NCBI GenBank assembly: GCA_014885115.2
Contig: WKLE02000120.1
Location: forward strand, 1 to 15,964
Source of the DNA: Asterionellopsis glacialis
Taxonomy: Eukaryota > Bacillariophyta > Plagiogrammaphyceae > Rhaphoneidales > Asterionellopsidaceae
Reading direction: 5' to 3'
DNA: 15,964 nt
The position numbers and the translations under genes are program-made. The notes under the pieces are model-generated. The model was not told the DNA's origin and ran no database searches. It saw only the letters and a list, made by a program, of their open reading frames with translations. This document shows positions 1 through 9,181 of the stretch, piece by piece. The first letter of the stretch is position 1. Every line of letters starts with the position of its first letter.

Positions 1-207
1 AGAATCGAACACGACTGGAAAGTAGGAGATAAAGCCCTACTAGAAAACGATAAGTCCAACCCGCGTAAATACGAACAACCATGCGATGGACCATTCATCG
101 TTCGTCAAGTACACTGTAATGGTACCGTAACTATTCAACGGGGACCAATACTAGACAGACTCAATATTCGTCGCGTAAAACCTTACCACGCTGCTGCTGC
201 CGCATAA
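1..207 (+). pseudogene. Ty3/gypsy retrotransposon Pol, C-terminal end (partial)
   Basis: The window opens inside an open frame of 68 codons ending at TAA 205-207. It reads like the region after the integrase core of Ty3/gypsy Pol: a VGDKALL stretch, then a GPF motif (residues 30-32), a short beta-rich segment, and a closing LNIRRVKPY. This matches the GPY/F module found at the end of gypsy integrases. The tail is alanine-rich. The frame is intact as far as it can be seen, but the upstream protease, reverse transcriptase and integrase core lie outside the window, so whether the element is functional cannot be judged. A purine-rich stretch follows at about 236-246, then an LTR-like region, which supports this being the 3' end of the element. 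It could also be a fragment. It is typed as pseudogene only because it is partial. Confidence 0.7.
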
Positions 208-328
208 CCATCCTAACAGTACTAGATCGCTGGACATGGGGGCGAGTGCAGTAGGCAAGTTGCGAGACTCGCGCAATATGTCAATCAACCGTAATACGGA
301 CGGACCGTGATGCGATGACATCACGGAC

Positions 329-393
329 CGGACAGACAAGATGACGTGATGACGTCATCATACGGACAGACAAGATGACGTGATGACGTCATC
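329..393. repeat. 34-bp-period tandem duplication with TGACGTCA boxes in the LTR
   Basis: The stretches 329-359 and 363-393 are identical over 31 bp. Each contains TGACGTGA followed directly by the palindrome TGACGTCA (350-357 and 384-391). Just upstream, 307-323 is a looser relative containing GATGACATCAC. The unit is probably an amplified enhancer element of the LTR. Confidence 0.8.
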
Positions 394-437
394 GAACAGA
401 CAGACGCGAACGCACAGTGACGCACAGTATTCTTGCG

Positions 438-470
438 AACGCTGACGTCATGATACAAACGCTGACGTCA
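438..470. promoter_or_regulatory. Two further TGACGTCA (CRE-type) sites
   Basis: AACGCTGACGTCA occurs twice, at 438-450 and 458-470, 20 bp apart, each holding the octamer TGACGTCA (443-450 and 463-470). TGACGTCA is the classic cAMP-response/bZIP palindrome. In diatoms TGACGT elements are known in CO2- and light-responsive promoters. Binding here is inferred from sequence only. Confidence 0.5.
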
Positions 471-551
471 CGAGAGAAGCGTATCGAAATCCACTCCGCA
501 GCAGAACACAGTGACGCGCCTGACATGGAGCGTTCCGATTGGCTGGCTTGG

Positions 552-583
552 GGAGTTCGGTTCACATGTTAAATCCGAACTCC
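552..583. repeat. 9-bp inverted repeat with 14-nt loop
   Basis: GGAGTTCGG (552-560) is matched by its perfect complement CCGAACTCC (575-583). The stem lies near the presumed R/U5 end of the LTR and could form a hairpin in the retroelement transcript. No function can be assigned. Confidence 0.6.
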
Positions 584-690
584 GTTGGATCCAAACTCTA
601 AGTAGATCTGCCGTAGGATCCCGTACTGCTTTTGGGTTGCAAAGACAAATCGGTGAATTGTTGGGTATTTTACTTAAATTCTAAAATAGC

Positions 691-2369
691 TCATAATTTA
701 TTCACTCCAATAAAATCTACTTCCTTTTCTATCATTTTCACCTTACTTTTCAAATTTGTTGTCAGCATAGTGCAGCACTGTTTCAGGGCTTTATCCTCTG
801 CAGCTCTTGCTGTTGCAAGTTCCGTGTACCATGCATTGCAATGTTCTCTTGCATTTGGGGCAAAGGTTTTGTAGTTGTCAAAGGCATTGTGTAGCCGATT
901 CTGGCAGTCGTCGATAGTAAGCATCTCCTTAATTGTCTTCAGTGGGGTAGTAACTTTCGCTTTTTTGGCTAAACGCTGTAGATATTTTGAATTAACCTTT
1001 CTCCTTTATTTTGTTCTAATGATGGCCTTCCAGAGAATTGGATGCGTTTTTTGATGGTCATGAATGCAGGGGAGTAAGGGATCTTCCCTGTGCATAGTTT
1101 CCTGCAATTTAGGTTGGCCAATTTTACTGCCTCTACCTTCAGATTGTCAAGGAGTTCGGCTTCGATTGCTAGTGTAGGGTGTAGGGGATACGATGCTTTC
1201 TTGAGTAGTGCTTTAGCTCGATTCTCTAAGTCATGTTTGGTAATGTATTCTTTCAATTTGGCATTGAACTTCCTCCATATCTGTGGATCGGTTAAGTTCA
1301 TTCTTCTAGAGGGTAGGCGTGCAATGGGTGGCATCGTATGCCCAAACATGTGAGCCAATTCTACATCGATCCAAAGACATCAGTGGTCTGCTCTTGCATT
1401 CATCACTCCCTCTGTGAATTTGCCATATCCAGCTTTGACTGGTTGAATAATCACTGACGTAAAGATACCATCGATGGTTTTTGTCCCACCCTTGTATGTG
1501 GCTGGGGGTCAACCCTTGGATGTTATGTGTTTGCTTACTATCTGGTATTTGAGGTCGCAAGATTTCAGGAATGTTTGGATAGTCTTGGAGAATACATCTT
1601 GGTTACAGTCCATAATAAGGATAACATTTTTGTCATCTTCATGGTATCCTTGTATAAATCCTGCTAGTTCCTGTAATAGGGCTTTCCTTGGATCCCAATT
1701 TTTCCCTATTTCGTTAAAATACCTTCGTTGTTGCACATACACATTTTTTGTTCCACCACAGAGGACTTGTTGGCGCACGGCCTATATGCCAAAATTACCC
1801 GTAGCCTTTTGTTATTTCTTCCTCTATATAGCGTCCATACCCAGCATCCTAATTGTCTAGGGTCTACTCCTGTTTCTACAACCCAAAAGGTGGCCTGATT
1901 CCTGCTAATCATTGCAGTGCCACAGCATTGGGTAACTGATGCTGGTTTGCAGTTTTTATTATAGCTAAACGTGTGATTGGTTGTACCTCTTGGCCACCAA
2001 TTGCAAATGCGTTCATTGAATTGTAGTTTGTCTGTGACTTTTGGCCAATACAGATTGAGTTCCTGGATTGCTACTAAATCTAATTTGTATTGATTAATCC
2101 ACATTCATACGGCTGTATCGTCTTGTTCTGCCTTTGTAATGTCCAAAAGTAGGCCCCCAAAGTTTTGTCCTCCTATTTGTAACACTTCTTGTGCTTTATG
2201 TCCAAGTTTATCTCCATACCTGCCTATGTTGTAATTATTCTTTTTCCTTGTTTTCCTGTTTGTGTTTCCATTATTAATCAGTTTTGGTGTTGGGTTGTTT
2301 GTGTTATAGCCCTCCTGGTTGTTGTCTTGCCCTCCCTCAAGTGAACCAGGTTGCTGGTGTGGCGTAACT
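691..2369 (-). pseudogene. LINE-like ORF2 remnant: EEP endonuclease domain, truncated before reverse transcriptase
   Basis: An endonuclease/exonuclease/phosphatase domain of the apurinic-endonuclease type used by non-LTR retrotransposons to nick target DNA. Readable pieces in order: a glutamine/asparagine-rich leader (2369-2108); the DLVAIQE motif with its catalytic Glu (just below 2104); LGCWVWTLYRG and LRVILAYRP (about 1840-1780); VILIMDCNQD with the DxN motif (about 1610); IDGIF; and ADHWCLW with the final Asp-His (about 1380). A basic and coiled-coil linker follows, of the kind that precedes the RT in diatom EEP-RT proteins. The gene is broken by TGA at 2107-2105, a frameshift at the T6 run 1744-1749, TGA at 1511-1509, a frameshift near 1033-1040, TAA at 1008-1006 and TGA at 693-691. 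No RT motif follows. The sequence runs into the gypsy LTR, so the 3' half is deleted or lies beyond the window. Confidence 0.75.
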
Positions 2370-4129
2370 GTTCACCTGGGTCCTATTTAAAGGATCCCCG
2401 GTAGTTGAAGTCTCCGTTACACTAGGGCTGTTAACCCGTAAGTTATTGTTGTGTACTTGTGTAAGAAGTTGGTTCTGAGCGGCCATGACTTGTTGCATCA
2501 TTTGACCAAGCTTGTCAACTGTGGATTTCCTCCATGACATGCATGATTTTACCAATCTGTTTGTTAGGCTCAAGGTGTTACTCACGTTGCTTGCATTGGA
2601 TGTGACAGAGTCATTGCCTGATTTTGGTTTGTGGCTATGGTTTGTTGTGCCCTCATTCCTTGTAGGTTGTGCCTCCTTGTGATTGTTCACTGTGATTCTT
2701 CCTCCAAACGTTGATACGGAGTTGTTATCTCCTGTCCTTTTGCATTGAAAGGTTTCCAGCGTTGGTTCAGCTCCTGTCATAGATGAGATCTCTGTGCCTG
2801 TTGCTTCTGGTACACCAATGCCAAATTCCATGTCCTGATCTGCTTTTGCGATTTTGTCAACCTCCGTATCATTGGAAGAGGTTATACTTAGTGTCACCTG
2901 GTCCCATTGCATGTCTTGTGCGGCAATGATGGCTTCAGGTGAGAAGTAGCCTTTGATGTTGTTCTCTCCGTATTCTGCTGTAAGTTGTGTGTAAAGACCT
3001 TTTATCATCATACTAGCTTCCATTGCCTTGTCTGGGTGAAACTGTATGGTATATCCACTTCCTTTCCATGGTAGATCTATGGACATGAATAACGGGGTAG
3101 TTGTGTTGCCAGTTTTTGAGGGGAGTGCCATGATCATGTCACTGAGGGTTTTGTCATTCTTTGCTGTTTTATCAATTACATTTAGATCGTAGGTTGTTCT
3201 TGCCTGACATTGTATGGACCATCCGGCTTGGTGATTCCTTAATTCTTGGAATTTGGTAATTGATCCTAGATTAAACAGGTTGTCTATTTGGGGCACGAAT
3301 TGCATCCTAATGTGTAGTGGGAATGTTTTTGCCTCTGTTCGGTAGATAAGACGGAGGCTGTTAGTTACCAAGTTTACTTGTGGTGTACTGCATTCCACAT
3401 GTAGTGCCCTTGGCTCTTTACTGTAGTCCTTCTCTGGACTATAATTGGAACCATCTTTAATACGTATCCATCGTAAAGATATCTGAGCATGTTTACATTT
3501 ATCCGATAGAGTTTGGGCCAGCATTGGGATATGCATGTATTTAGTACTATACAACAACCAACCTACTACACTTACGTTTGGGGCTTGAACTGCAGCGACT
3601 CTAACCATTTCCTGTCATTCTTTAAAATACCAATTTACTTGGCTGCTAAGATTTTCCATGCCGTTTTTTACTCGTACTAGAATTTTCATGTAAAGTTTCC
3701 CTCCTTTGTTTACTGGCCTTACACCTTTGAAGAATCCTTTCAAGTCCAAGATGTTGTCCGGGAAGTTGTCTAAATTATGTAATATAGCTTGATTTTCTGC
3801 TTCTGGGTCCCATGAGTATAACTTGAAGGTAGGTTCTATGTCTTGTAATTTTTTCATGAATGATTGACATATATTAATTATGATGTTGTTTACTTGTACA
3901 ATATTGGAGTGTTTTGGTGCAGATTTGACATTGAGGTGGACATCGACGTAGACTGGTTTGTCTCCGTTAGAGTTCCCTATCATACATGTCCCTTGGGGGG
4001 TCATTTTTTCCTCTATTGATACTTGTCCATCTCTTTTTCCTTTTTCTTGTTCTTTGTACCCTTTCTTGGTTGCTTTGCCTTCTTTTCCTTTCTCTTGTAT
4101 CTTGATAGTTCTATGTACGGAAATTCATT
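2337..4129 (-). pseudogene. LINE-like ORF1 (gag-like protein), one in-frame stop
   Basis: One reading frame runs from about 4129 to the TAA at 2339-2337, about 597 codons, interrupted only by TGA at 3617-3615. It starts with a lysine/glutamate-rich stretch, then a VYVDVHLNVKSAP segment (about 3950), a weakly conserved middle, then VGWLLYST (about 3565) and a region ending in FPLHIRMQFVPQID. The C-terminal third is rich in Asn, Ser and Thr and ends in a helical segment. I recognise this arrangement as a family of diatom mobile-element ORFs found next to EEP-RT genes, but know no named domain. The 3' end overlaps the leader of the EEP ORF in another frame (2369-2337), as in a two-ORF LINE. The true start is unclear: an in-frame stop closes the frame near 4130, and the first ATG inside it is at 4004. 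Confidence 0.65.
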
Positions 4130-4191
4130 GCCTTGTTTGATGACTTGATATCCTGGTGCTCACCATGGAGATGCCATCCCGATTGCCAATT

Positions 4192-5700
4192 TTACAATTG
4201 TTTTTCCCCCATCATTTTAATCCATGTGAAAGCATCACTGAACTTCTTGTTTGCTGACTTCTTGTAATTTTGAAGGTTGCCTTCTAACTTGTTTACTGGT
4301 GTGGCCAAATCTGCACTAGTCATCCCCAAATTCCCCAAGATATGAGTTTGTACAATCACTACCACAAAATGTGGGTGGTTCCCAAAATCATGCTGTATAA
4401 ATTCTTCCATAAGCTTATGGGCTTGTAGTGATGTCCATAACATTACTGAGAGCATTGTAGAATCTAATGCAATTGCTTGCGCATCTCTAAGCTTAATAAA
4501 CATAGCTTTGGTAAGAAGCAAACACAAATCCCAGGCAGCCTGACCCTTCATACCCCCATTAAAAAAATCCTCATACAATGAGTCAAGTTCAGATATCCAT
4601 GCTTGAACAAAAGCAACAGATGTGGAATGCATGGCCTTGGCAAGAAGGGCTGCTTCAGATCTGGGAGCAACCAAATTTTGAATTTCCTTCTTTAGTGCTT
4701 CACTTGCTCTTTTAATGCCTTCTAATATATCATGTTTTATTCCAGATTGGCCCTTGGATGTCCATTTATTCCAATATTGTATGGCTGATAACCCTGAACT
4801 CTTTGCAGACGTGAATAAAATGGGTGGGTATGTCTTTTGAAATGACAAAAAGTGTTAAGCATTCCATACCAAAGAGAACTTTCCGGCTTTGACAGCTTTC
4901 TTATTTGCCATTAGTACTGAATCAAATTCTACATTGACCTTGGGAACAGAACATAAGGCTACTACCACATCTCAAAAGACTCTGTAGGCCTTCACATTCT
5001 TTAAATGGCTAGCCATCCATGTTTCCAAATCCAATAAGCAATTAAACTGACAATCTCCTACTTCAACCCCCTTTCCAGCCACTTGCTGTGTGAGTTGGTC
5101 CATTTTCTTTTCCATTGACTCCGCAAAACCTCCACTTCTAGAGATCATGTTGTTAAGCAACTTTCCAGTGGCTCCACGTGTGGTAGTCTCAATTTCATTT
5201 TTCAATGACACAATTGCACCTGACAATTCCATCAATACTTCATTTTGAAGTTCTTGTTTGCAGGTCGGCATCAACTACCCTTGCAGATTTATGCAAAGAA
5301 AATTTACATCTATCTATACTATCCTTGGGTTTAATACACAGGTGCATTTGATGTCCACCTCCTTGTCTGACCTTACCAAAACACACCTCTCCCAATTTAC
5401 AAATACCAATAGCACTTCTGCATTTGATATCCAGTAATCAATCCCAGACAGAGACAAATCAGACTTACCATCTCCCATCTCTTCAATGTGTGGGGTCTTC
5501 ATATTTGCCACCCTAGTATCCATCACATCATTTGCTCCAACAGAGGAATTGCCGCAGTGCACTGCCTTCCAGAAATGTGTGACCAAATTGCTAAGGAATG
5601 TAGTCCCAGACCCAGAAGGTGGAGGGGAGTCCCCTTCTGTCTTCACAGAACTCTTTGGCAATTCACTACCACCATAAGGTGACAAAGTTGATGTAGTCAT
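4192..5700 (-). pseudogene. Broken single-frame ORF, probable mobile-element protein
   Basis: A single frame runs 503 codons from ATG 5700-5698 to TAA 4194-4192 without any frameshift, but carries four internal stops: TAG 5316-5314, TAG 5277-5275, TGA 4974-4972 and TAA 4857-4855. An in-frame stop lies just upstream of the ATG (5715-5713), which supports that start. The N-terminal part is Ser/Pro/Gly-rich. The middle has a helical KNEIETTTRG to MDQLTQQV segment and a DLETWMASHL motif. The C-terminal part (about 4850-4192) is strongly helical, with WTSLQAHKLMEEF and a coiled-coil tail. Similar helical ORFs are common in diatom genomes and look mobile-element derived, but I cannot name a family and no domain assignment is certain. 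It is upstream of the LINE ORF1 on the same strand, 62 bp away. Confidence 0.5.
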
Positions 5701-6300
5701 TGAAATAATCTCTCATGTAATGAACTTAAACCTGCATATGCACCACCAATAGCCCAAAAGAAAGTGACAAGTTTGGTAAAACAAAGTACTCTACAATCAC
5801 CTTGACTCAAGGATCCTTGTTCAAGCCAAGTCTTGTTTTGTATTTTCAATGTAACCAAATTTGTGAGCACTCTTGTGAGAATGCTTTTGTTGCTTGTTGG
5901 TCAGATAGAATGGTAGAGCTCTACCACATGCCACAATCTTCTTGACAAACTGATTCATGAATTTTTGACTCCGTTGATTTCCAAAATATTTTGATCTGTT
6001 GTTATCTTTTATTTTCATTTGGAATTTATGATTCATCTTAAAATTTTCATATTTCTAAACATATGTCTTTTGAAATTTGTTCTGTCTAGAGTTGAACTCA
6101 TTTCAATTAGATAGACGGCTTCTAAAATTTGTTTCTAACTGCTGCTTCTCATCAACCATCTGTTGATGACCATATTCTTTGCATATTTTGGCAATTCGTT
6201 TTCAATCGTACATCTCAATCAATACATACCTCTGTGTCGGTTTGTCCGAGCCTTTTACATTCTTTTCATCTACTGTCCTACTTCCACTTCACCTAGCTAG
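5701..6300. other. Intergenic or degenerate repeat sequence
   Basis: No intact gene is seen. On the minus strand a 71-codon open stretch (6036-5821, basic, ends in ENTKQDLA) continues upstream to about 6200 in the same frame. There it reads KICKEYGHQQ and is broken by TGA (near 6110) and TAG (near 6060). This frame is the same as that of the 4192-5700 pseudogene, but several stops within 120 bp separate them. It may be an earlier part of the same dead element. No promoter or RNA gene is recognised. Confidence 0.35.
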
Positions 6301-6354
6301 AGGTCCCAACTTAGTTCGTCAATACGCGGCGCGCATTCACGCACCCCCCCCAAA

Positions 6355-6443
6355 ACCCGTAAAAAACCGGGTACCCGTAAAAATATCGGACGCGTGACCG
6401 TTGCCAGTAAAAATAACGGACACGGTAAAAACGGGTAACGGGT
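6355..6443. repeat. GTAAAAA-rich short repeats and CGGGTACCCG palindrome
   Basis: ACCCGTAAAAA occurs at 6355-6365 and 6373-6383. An 18-bp unit at 6377-6394 recurs at 6407-6424 with two mismatches (30-bp period), and GGTAAAAACGGGTAACGGGT follows at 6424-6443. A perfect palindrome CGGGTACCCG lies at 6368-6377. A C8-type run precedes the block. It sits 140-230 bp upstream of the start codon of the secreted-protein gene, so it may be promoter sequence or a small repeat. Confidence 0.55.
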
Positions 6444-6512
6444 CCACCCCTTAAGTAAAACACATGTTCTTTTTGAGGTCAATTCCACGGTTGCGCCATT
6501 CTCAGTCCACTG

Positions 6513-6582
6513 ATAGCATTGTTTTCGTTTCTGTTTCTGTTTCTCTCACTCTTTAAACAAAGAAACCTACGCCTTGGCAACA
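6513..6582 (+). promoter_or_regulatory. Core promoter / 5' UTR of the secreted-protein gene
   Basis: A pyrimidine-rich tract with repeated TTTCTG and TTTCTC units (about 6522-6555) precedes the ATG by about 30 bp. CAGTCC (6503-6508) and TCACTC (6545-6550) resemble initiator-type start sites. No TATA box is evident. The leader ends GGCAACA just before ATG 6583. The transcription start itself is inferred. Confidence 0.35.
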
Positions 6583-7925
6583 ATGAAGTTCTCAATATCA
6601 AGTCTATTTTTACTTTCATCTGTGTTTGCTGGATCTGCTTCGGCTGCCGTCGACATTACACCAACAAAGCCGATTGCTGCATCATCAAGACTTGGTCAAT
6701 CACTTCTTGCGGAAGCACGTCGTCTTGAAGATGGTGAAGAAGATTTCACATGGATCGCCGATTATTCTATTGTCTTTCAGGGTTGTTACTCCATCAAACA
6801 ATGGAATGATGACTTTGATGATGATTCGGATGTCTTTGTAAAGACTACCAACCTTGTTCGATTCCGTCTTTGTCCATCTGGAACGTGTGGATTGTGGTGT
6901 ACAGGTGGTTACGGTAAGTAATTACAAATGTAATTTCATTTGAAGAAACTGGCGCTATTCGTTATCTACCAAAGAGAATTGAAAATGTGTAGAGTTCAAT
7001 CTCATCACGTCATCAATTGACTTGCTATATATCATTTTGTTAAATTATAAAATATCATACAGGTGACTATGTAGTTGACATGAGTACATTTACTAAAACC
7101 TTTGCTCAGACTGAGAAGCGAGCTGAAGAGTACAAATGCCAAATGTACATGTACAAACACTGTGATTGTCAAGAAACTGATGATAGGGGTGATGACTGGA
7201 ATCGTGAATACTGCGAATATGATTGTTACAATGATGGTCGCAAGTATGATTGTATTGATCGTAACCCTTACAGTGACGATGAAGATGATAGAAAGGAAGA
7301 ATTCGAGGTAGAACGTTATGCCGAATGTCAGGAATTTGAGGAACCCGAGTTTGATGATGATGGCAACAACAACCGTCAATTGGCTAACGAGGATGATAAT
7401 GCTGTCCAATACTACATTGGTCCCTACTGTGCAGCCCAGGGTGGTAAGATTTTCATGGGTGTGTTTACAGATGAATCTTGCAGTGTCTTTGCGGATGATA
7501 CCAATGGACGTTCCACCTACAAATCATTGACTCGTGGAGAGCATCTTCCCTACTCGACTAAATCTATTGTCAACACCAAGTGCCATTCTTGTCTTGAACC
7601 TGAAGATCCCAACCGTCGCGAGGAGGAAAATGATGATGCCTGGGAAGAGGAAATCCGTCTTGCTGAAGTTTGTGAAGAAAACTACCAAGCTGCCGGCAAG
7701 TGTGAAAAAAGGATGAAGAATGGACCTTCTGATCCTAACAACGCCAGTTGTCAGTTTATTTCAGGAATCAAAATTGTCCGTGAAGACGGGTACATCATGG
7801 CAACCAAGCCAAGTGCTGTGGTCACCTTTTTCATTGTTCTCTTTGCTGCACTTTGTTGTGCACTTGGATACTATGTCTACATGCTTCGCAAAAAACTTGG
7901 TATGAAGAAAGATACACTTTTGTAA
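6583..7925 (+). CDS. Secreted, acidic, cysteine-rich type I membrane protein (diatom family, function unknown)
   Basis: The coding sequence joins 6583-6913 and 7063-7925 (397 residues). Removing the intron joins two frames cleanly, giving a GDYVVDM junction. Residues 1-21 are a signal peptide with an ASA site. An RRL motif at 46-48 resembles RXL processing sites. Residues 55-361 form an acidic lumenal or extracellular part with paired cysteines: FQGC at 65-68, then C97, C102, C106, CDC and YCEYDC in exon 2, GPYC, a CHSC pair, and further single Cys. One hydrophobic helix at 362-385 is followed by a short basic tail (RKK, KKDTLL), which indicates type I topology at the cell surface or in an endomembrane. 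I recognise the FQGC/GPYC/CHSC layout as recurrent in diatom and stramenopile proteins, but know no function. Start: ATG 6583 gives the signal peptide directly. The 3' end converges with the M23 gene. Confidence 0.85.
6914..7062 (+). other. Spliceosomal intron, 149 nt
   Basis: The donor is G|GTAAGT at 6913/6914 and the acceptor is ATCATACAG|GTGAC at 7062/7063. It is AT-rich, and an in-frame TAA follows the donor immediately, so retention would truncate the protein after about 112 residues. Splicing restores a GGT glycine codon across the junction. Confidence 0.9.
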
Positions 7926-8209
7926 ATGAAGTGCTGACCATCAAGTTTGATAATCTTTAATATATACACCAACATTTGTCTTTTCTTGGGGTTAGCTGGG
8001 GTAATTATTTAAAAACATTTATTAATATTACTTTATTATAACGATAACACCTGTATGATACTTTCGAGTATTTTGTGTTGGTCGGATGTTGTTTCTCAAC
8101 TGCGTATGGGATCTTTCATTGATTCTATTCCATTGCTTTCTGAGGAAACAATTTTGAGGTCTGATAATTACCAGACCAACAAAAGATTTCAGTATCACCA
8201 AAGATGTAT
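7926..8209. other. Convergent 3' intergenic region
   Basis: This 284-bp AT-rich spacer separates the stop codons of two convergent genes. It must hold both 3' UTRs and polyadenylation sites. Runs such as TTATTAATATTAC and AATCTTTAATATATAC are present. No RNA gene or further ORF is convincing. Confidence 0.5.
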
Positions 8210-9181
8210 TCATGTGCAATATATGATTCTAATCCACACACATTGGTCCTCTACCAAAAAAGGATAATCATCTTCAACTACTTGTAATTTGAGTTCGTGA
8301 GCTCCTGGTCGTAAGTTGCTCAAGCTAAGATTATTCTTTTCACCTTTGAAAGTCTTTCCTGTGACAATGCCATCAATAGACAACTTAAACACATTATCTG
8401 TCTCAGACTCATTGTCACCCACTGCAACACTGCCACTTGTGTATATTTCCACACAAGAATGTGGGTCAATTTGACGTTTTGTCTGGACTAGAACACTATT
8501 TGGTGCATATTCAAAATGAAAATGAGCATTATTAGATATTCCAGGACTACCAGGTTGTCCTGCGTCGACCTTATTTCCAACTTGGACAAGACTTGAAGAT
8601 AGATGACCATACTGAGTAGCACTACCATCAACGTGTCGCATAATTATGATCCTGCCGTAATCGTCATTTGTGGTTGTACTTTCAATATTTCCTTCCGCGG
8701 CGGCTACAACAGGTGTGCCTTCTTCTGCTACGTAATCCACGCCATAGTGTATCCTAGCTTCATTCGAGTTTGGGTCAGTCCACAAGCCATAAGAAGAACT
8801 AACTTCACAACCTTGTTCCAAAGGACATCGGATGGAGGCCCCTTGACACTCATTTGGGTTTCCACCACTTGTGCTACCTCGACCAGGAGTAGGGGCTGCA
8901 GTGAATACAGCCTCGTACCTTCCTTGAGGCGTACGAGAAAAGGCATACTCGGGTATTTCAAACGAAATACCTGTAATACGAAGCGTACTACCGTGATCAG
9001 ACTCGGAAAGAGCAAAAATATCATATGGTCCTTCTTTAGAACTTGAATTTCGCATCAAAACAAAGACTTCGGCTTGATCTTCCGGACCGTCTCGAAGAAA
9101 GGTTTCACCAAAGTCACAATGGAAGCTACGGTATGAAGGAGCAAGATATTCTTTTGAAAGGCTCAAGAGGGATGGAAATCA
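8210..9181 (-). CDS. M23-type (LytM/lysostaphin-like) metallopeptidase, 5' end unresolved
   Basis: An open frame runs from just after TGA 9181-9179 to TGA 8212-8210. Counted from codon 9166, the M23 zinc signature is complete: HYGVD (H140, D144), YGHLS (H188) and AHFHFEY (H215, H217), inside the usual YG..I.H.DG..T.YGHL...V..G..VDAGQ framework. These enzymes are Zn endopeptidases that cut peptide bonds in bacterial peptidoglycan. Before the domain lies a beta-rich segment (about residues 15-90) and a Gly/Ser/Cys linker. After it is a beta-rich C-terminal domain (about 250-316) with GAHELKLQV. The first in-frame ATG is at 9055, inside the beta-rich segment, so the real start must lie upstream through splicing or a premature stop. 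The same frame is open for another 50 codons beyond the TGA, up to TAG 9334-9332. Secretion is expected but not shown. A bacterial origin is possible. Confidence 0.75.

Larger units (their letters stand above)
247..640 (+). mobile_element. Probable 3' LTR of the Ty3/gypsy element (ends approximate)
   Basis: The sequence lies directly downstream of a Pol stop codon and after a G-rich tract (GGGGGCGAG, 238-246) that could serve as the polypurine tract. It has no coding sequence and is crowded with short repeats and palindromes, as expected for a U3 promoter region. A TG at 247 is the proposed left end. The right end is placed somewhere between about 620 and 650, where minus-strand LINE sequence takes over. 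No second LTR copy or target-site duplication is visible in the window, so both ends are inferred. Confidence 0.5.
691..4129 (-). mobile_element. Degenerate LINE-like (non-LTR) retrotransposon, 3'-truncated
   Basis: The gag-like ORF1 followed by an EEP-endonuclease ORF2 on the same strand gives the order of a two-ORF non-LTR element. The reverse transcriptase, 3' UTR and any poly(A) tail are absent, and the element ends against the LTR of an oppositely oriented gypsy element. If the gypsy element inserted into the LINE, the missing RT should reappear left of it, outside the window. The 5' boundary is not defined. The broken ORF at 4192-5700 may or may not belong to the same element. Confidence 0.6.

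Noticed and set aside
329..393. CRISPR-like repeat
   Set aside because: There are only two units in direct tandem, with a 3-bp gap and no unique spacers, in a eukaryotic LTR context.
1741..1752. Programmed ribosomal frameshift at the A6/T6 run in the EEP ORF
   Set aside because: The run does not form a slippery heptamer in the incoming frame, and other stops and a second frameshift show the gene is dead.
5275..5340. A roughly 60-nt intron that would remove the two TAG codons in the 4192-5700 ORF
   Set aside because: GT and AG ends can be found (GTGTATT to GCAAG or GGTAG), but none removes both stops while keeping the downstream frame.
6297..6488. 63-codon minus-strand ORF with hydrophobic centre
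   Set aside because: It lies entirely over the GTAAAAA repeat block, so its composition follows from the repeats.
7032..7409. 125-codon minus-strand ORF, hydrophobic
   Set aside because: It is antisense to the acidic Cys-rich exon 2 of the secreted protein. Its Ile/Val richness is the complement of GAT/AAT-rich codons.
8603..9046. 147-codon plus-strand ORF
   Set aside because: It lies opposite the M23 domain, which has a full set of catalytic motifs, and has no recognisable content itself.
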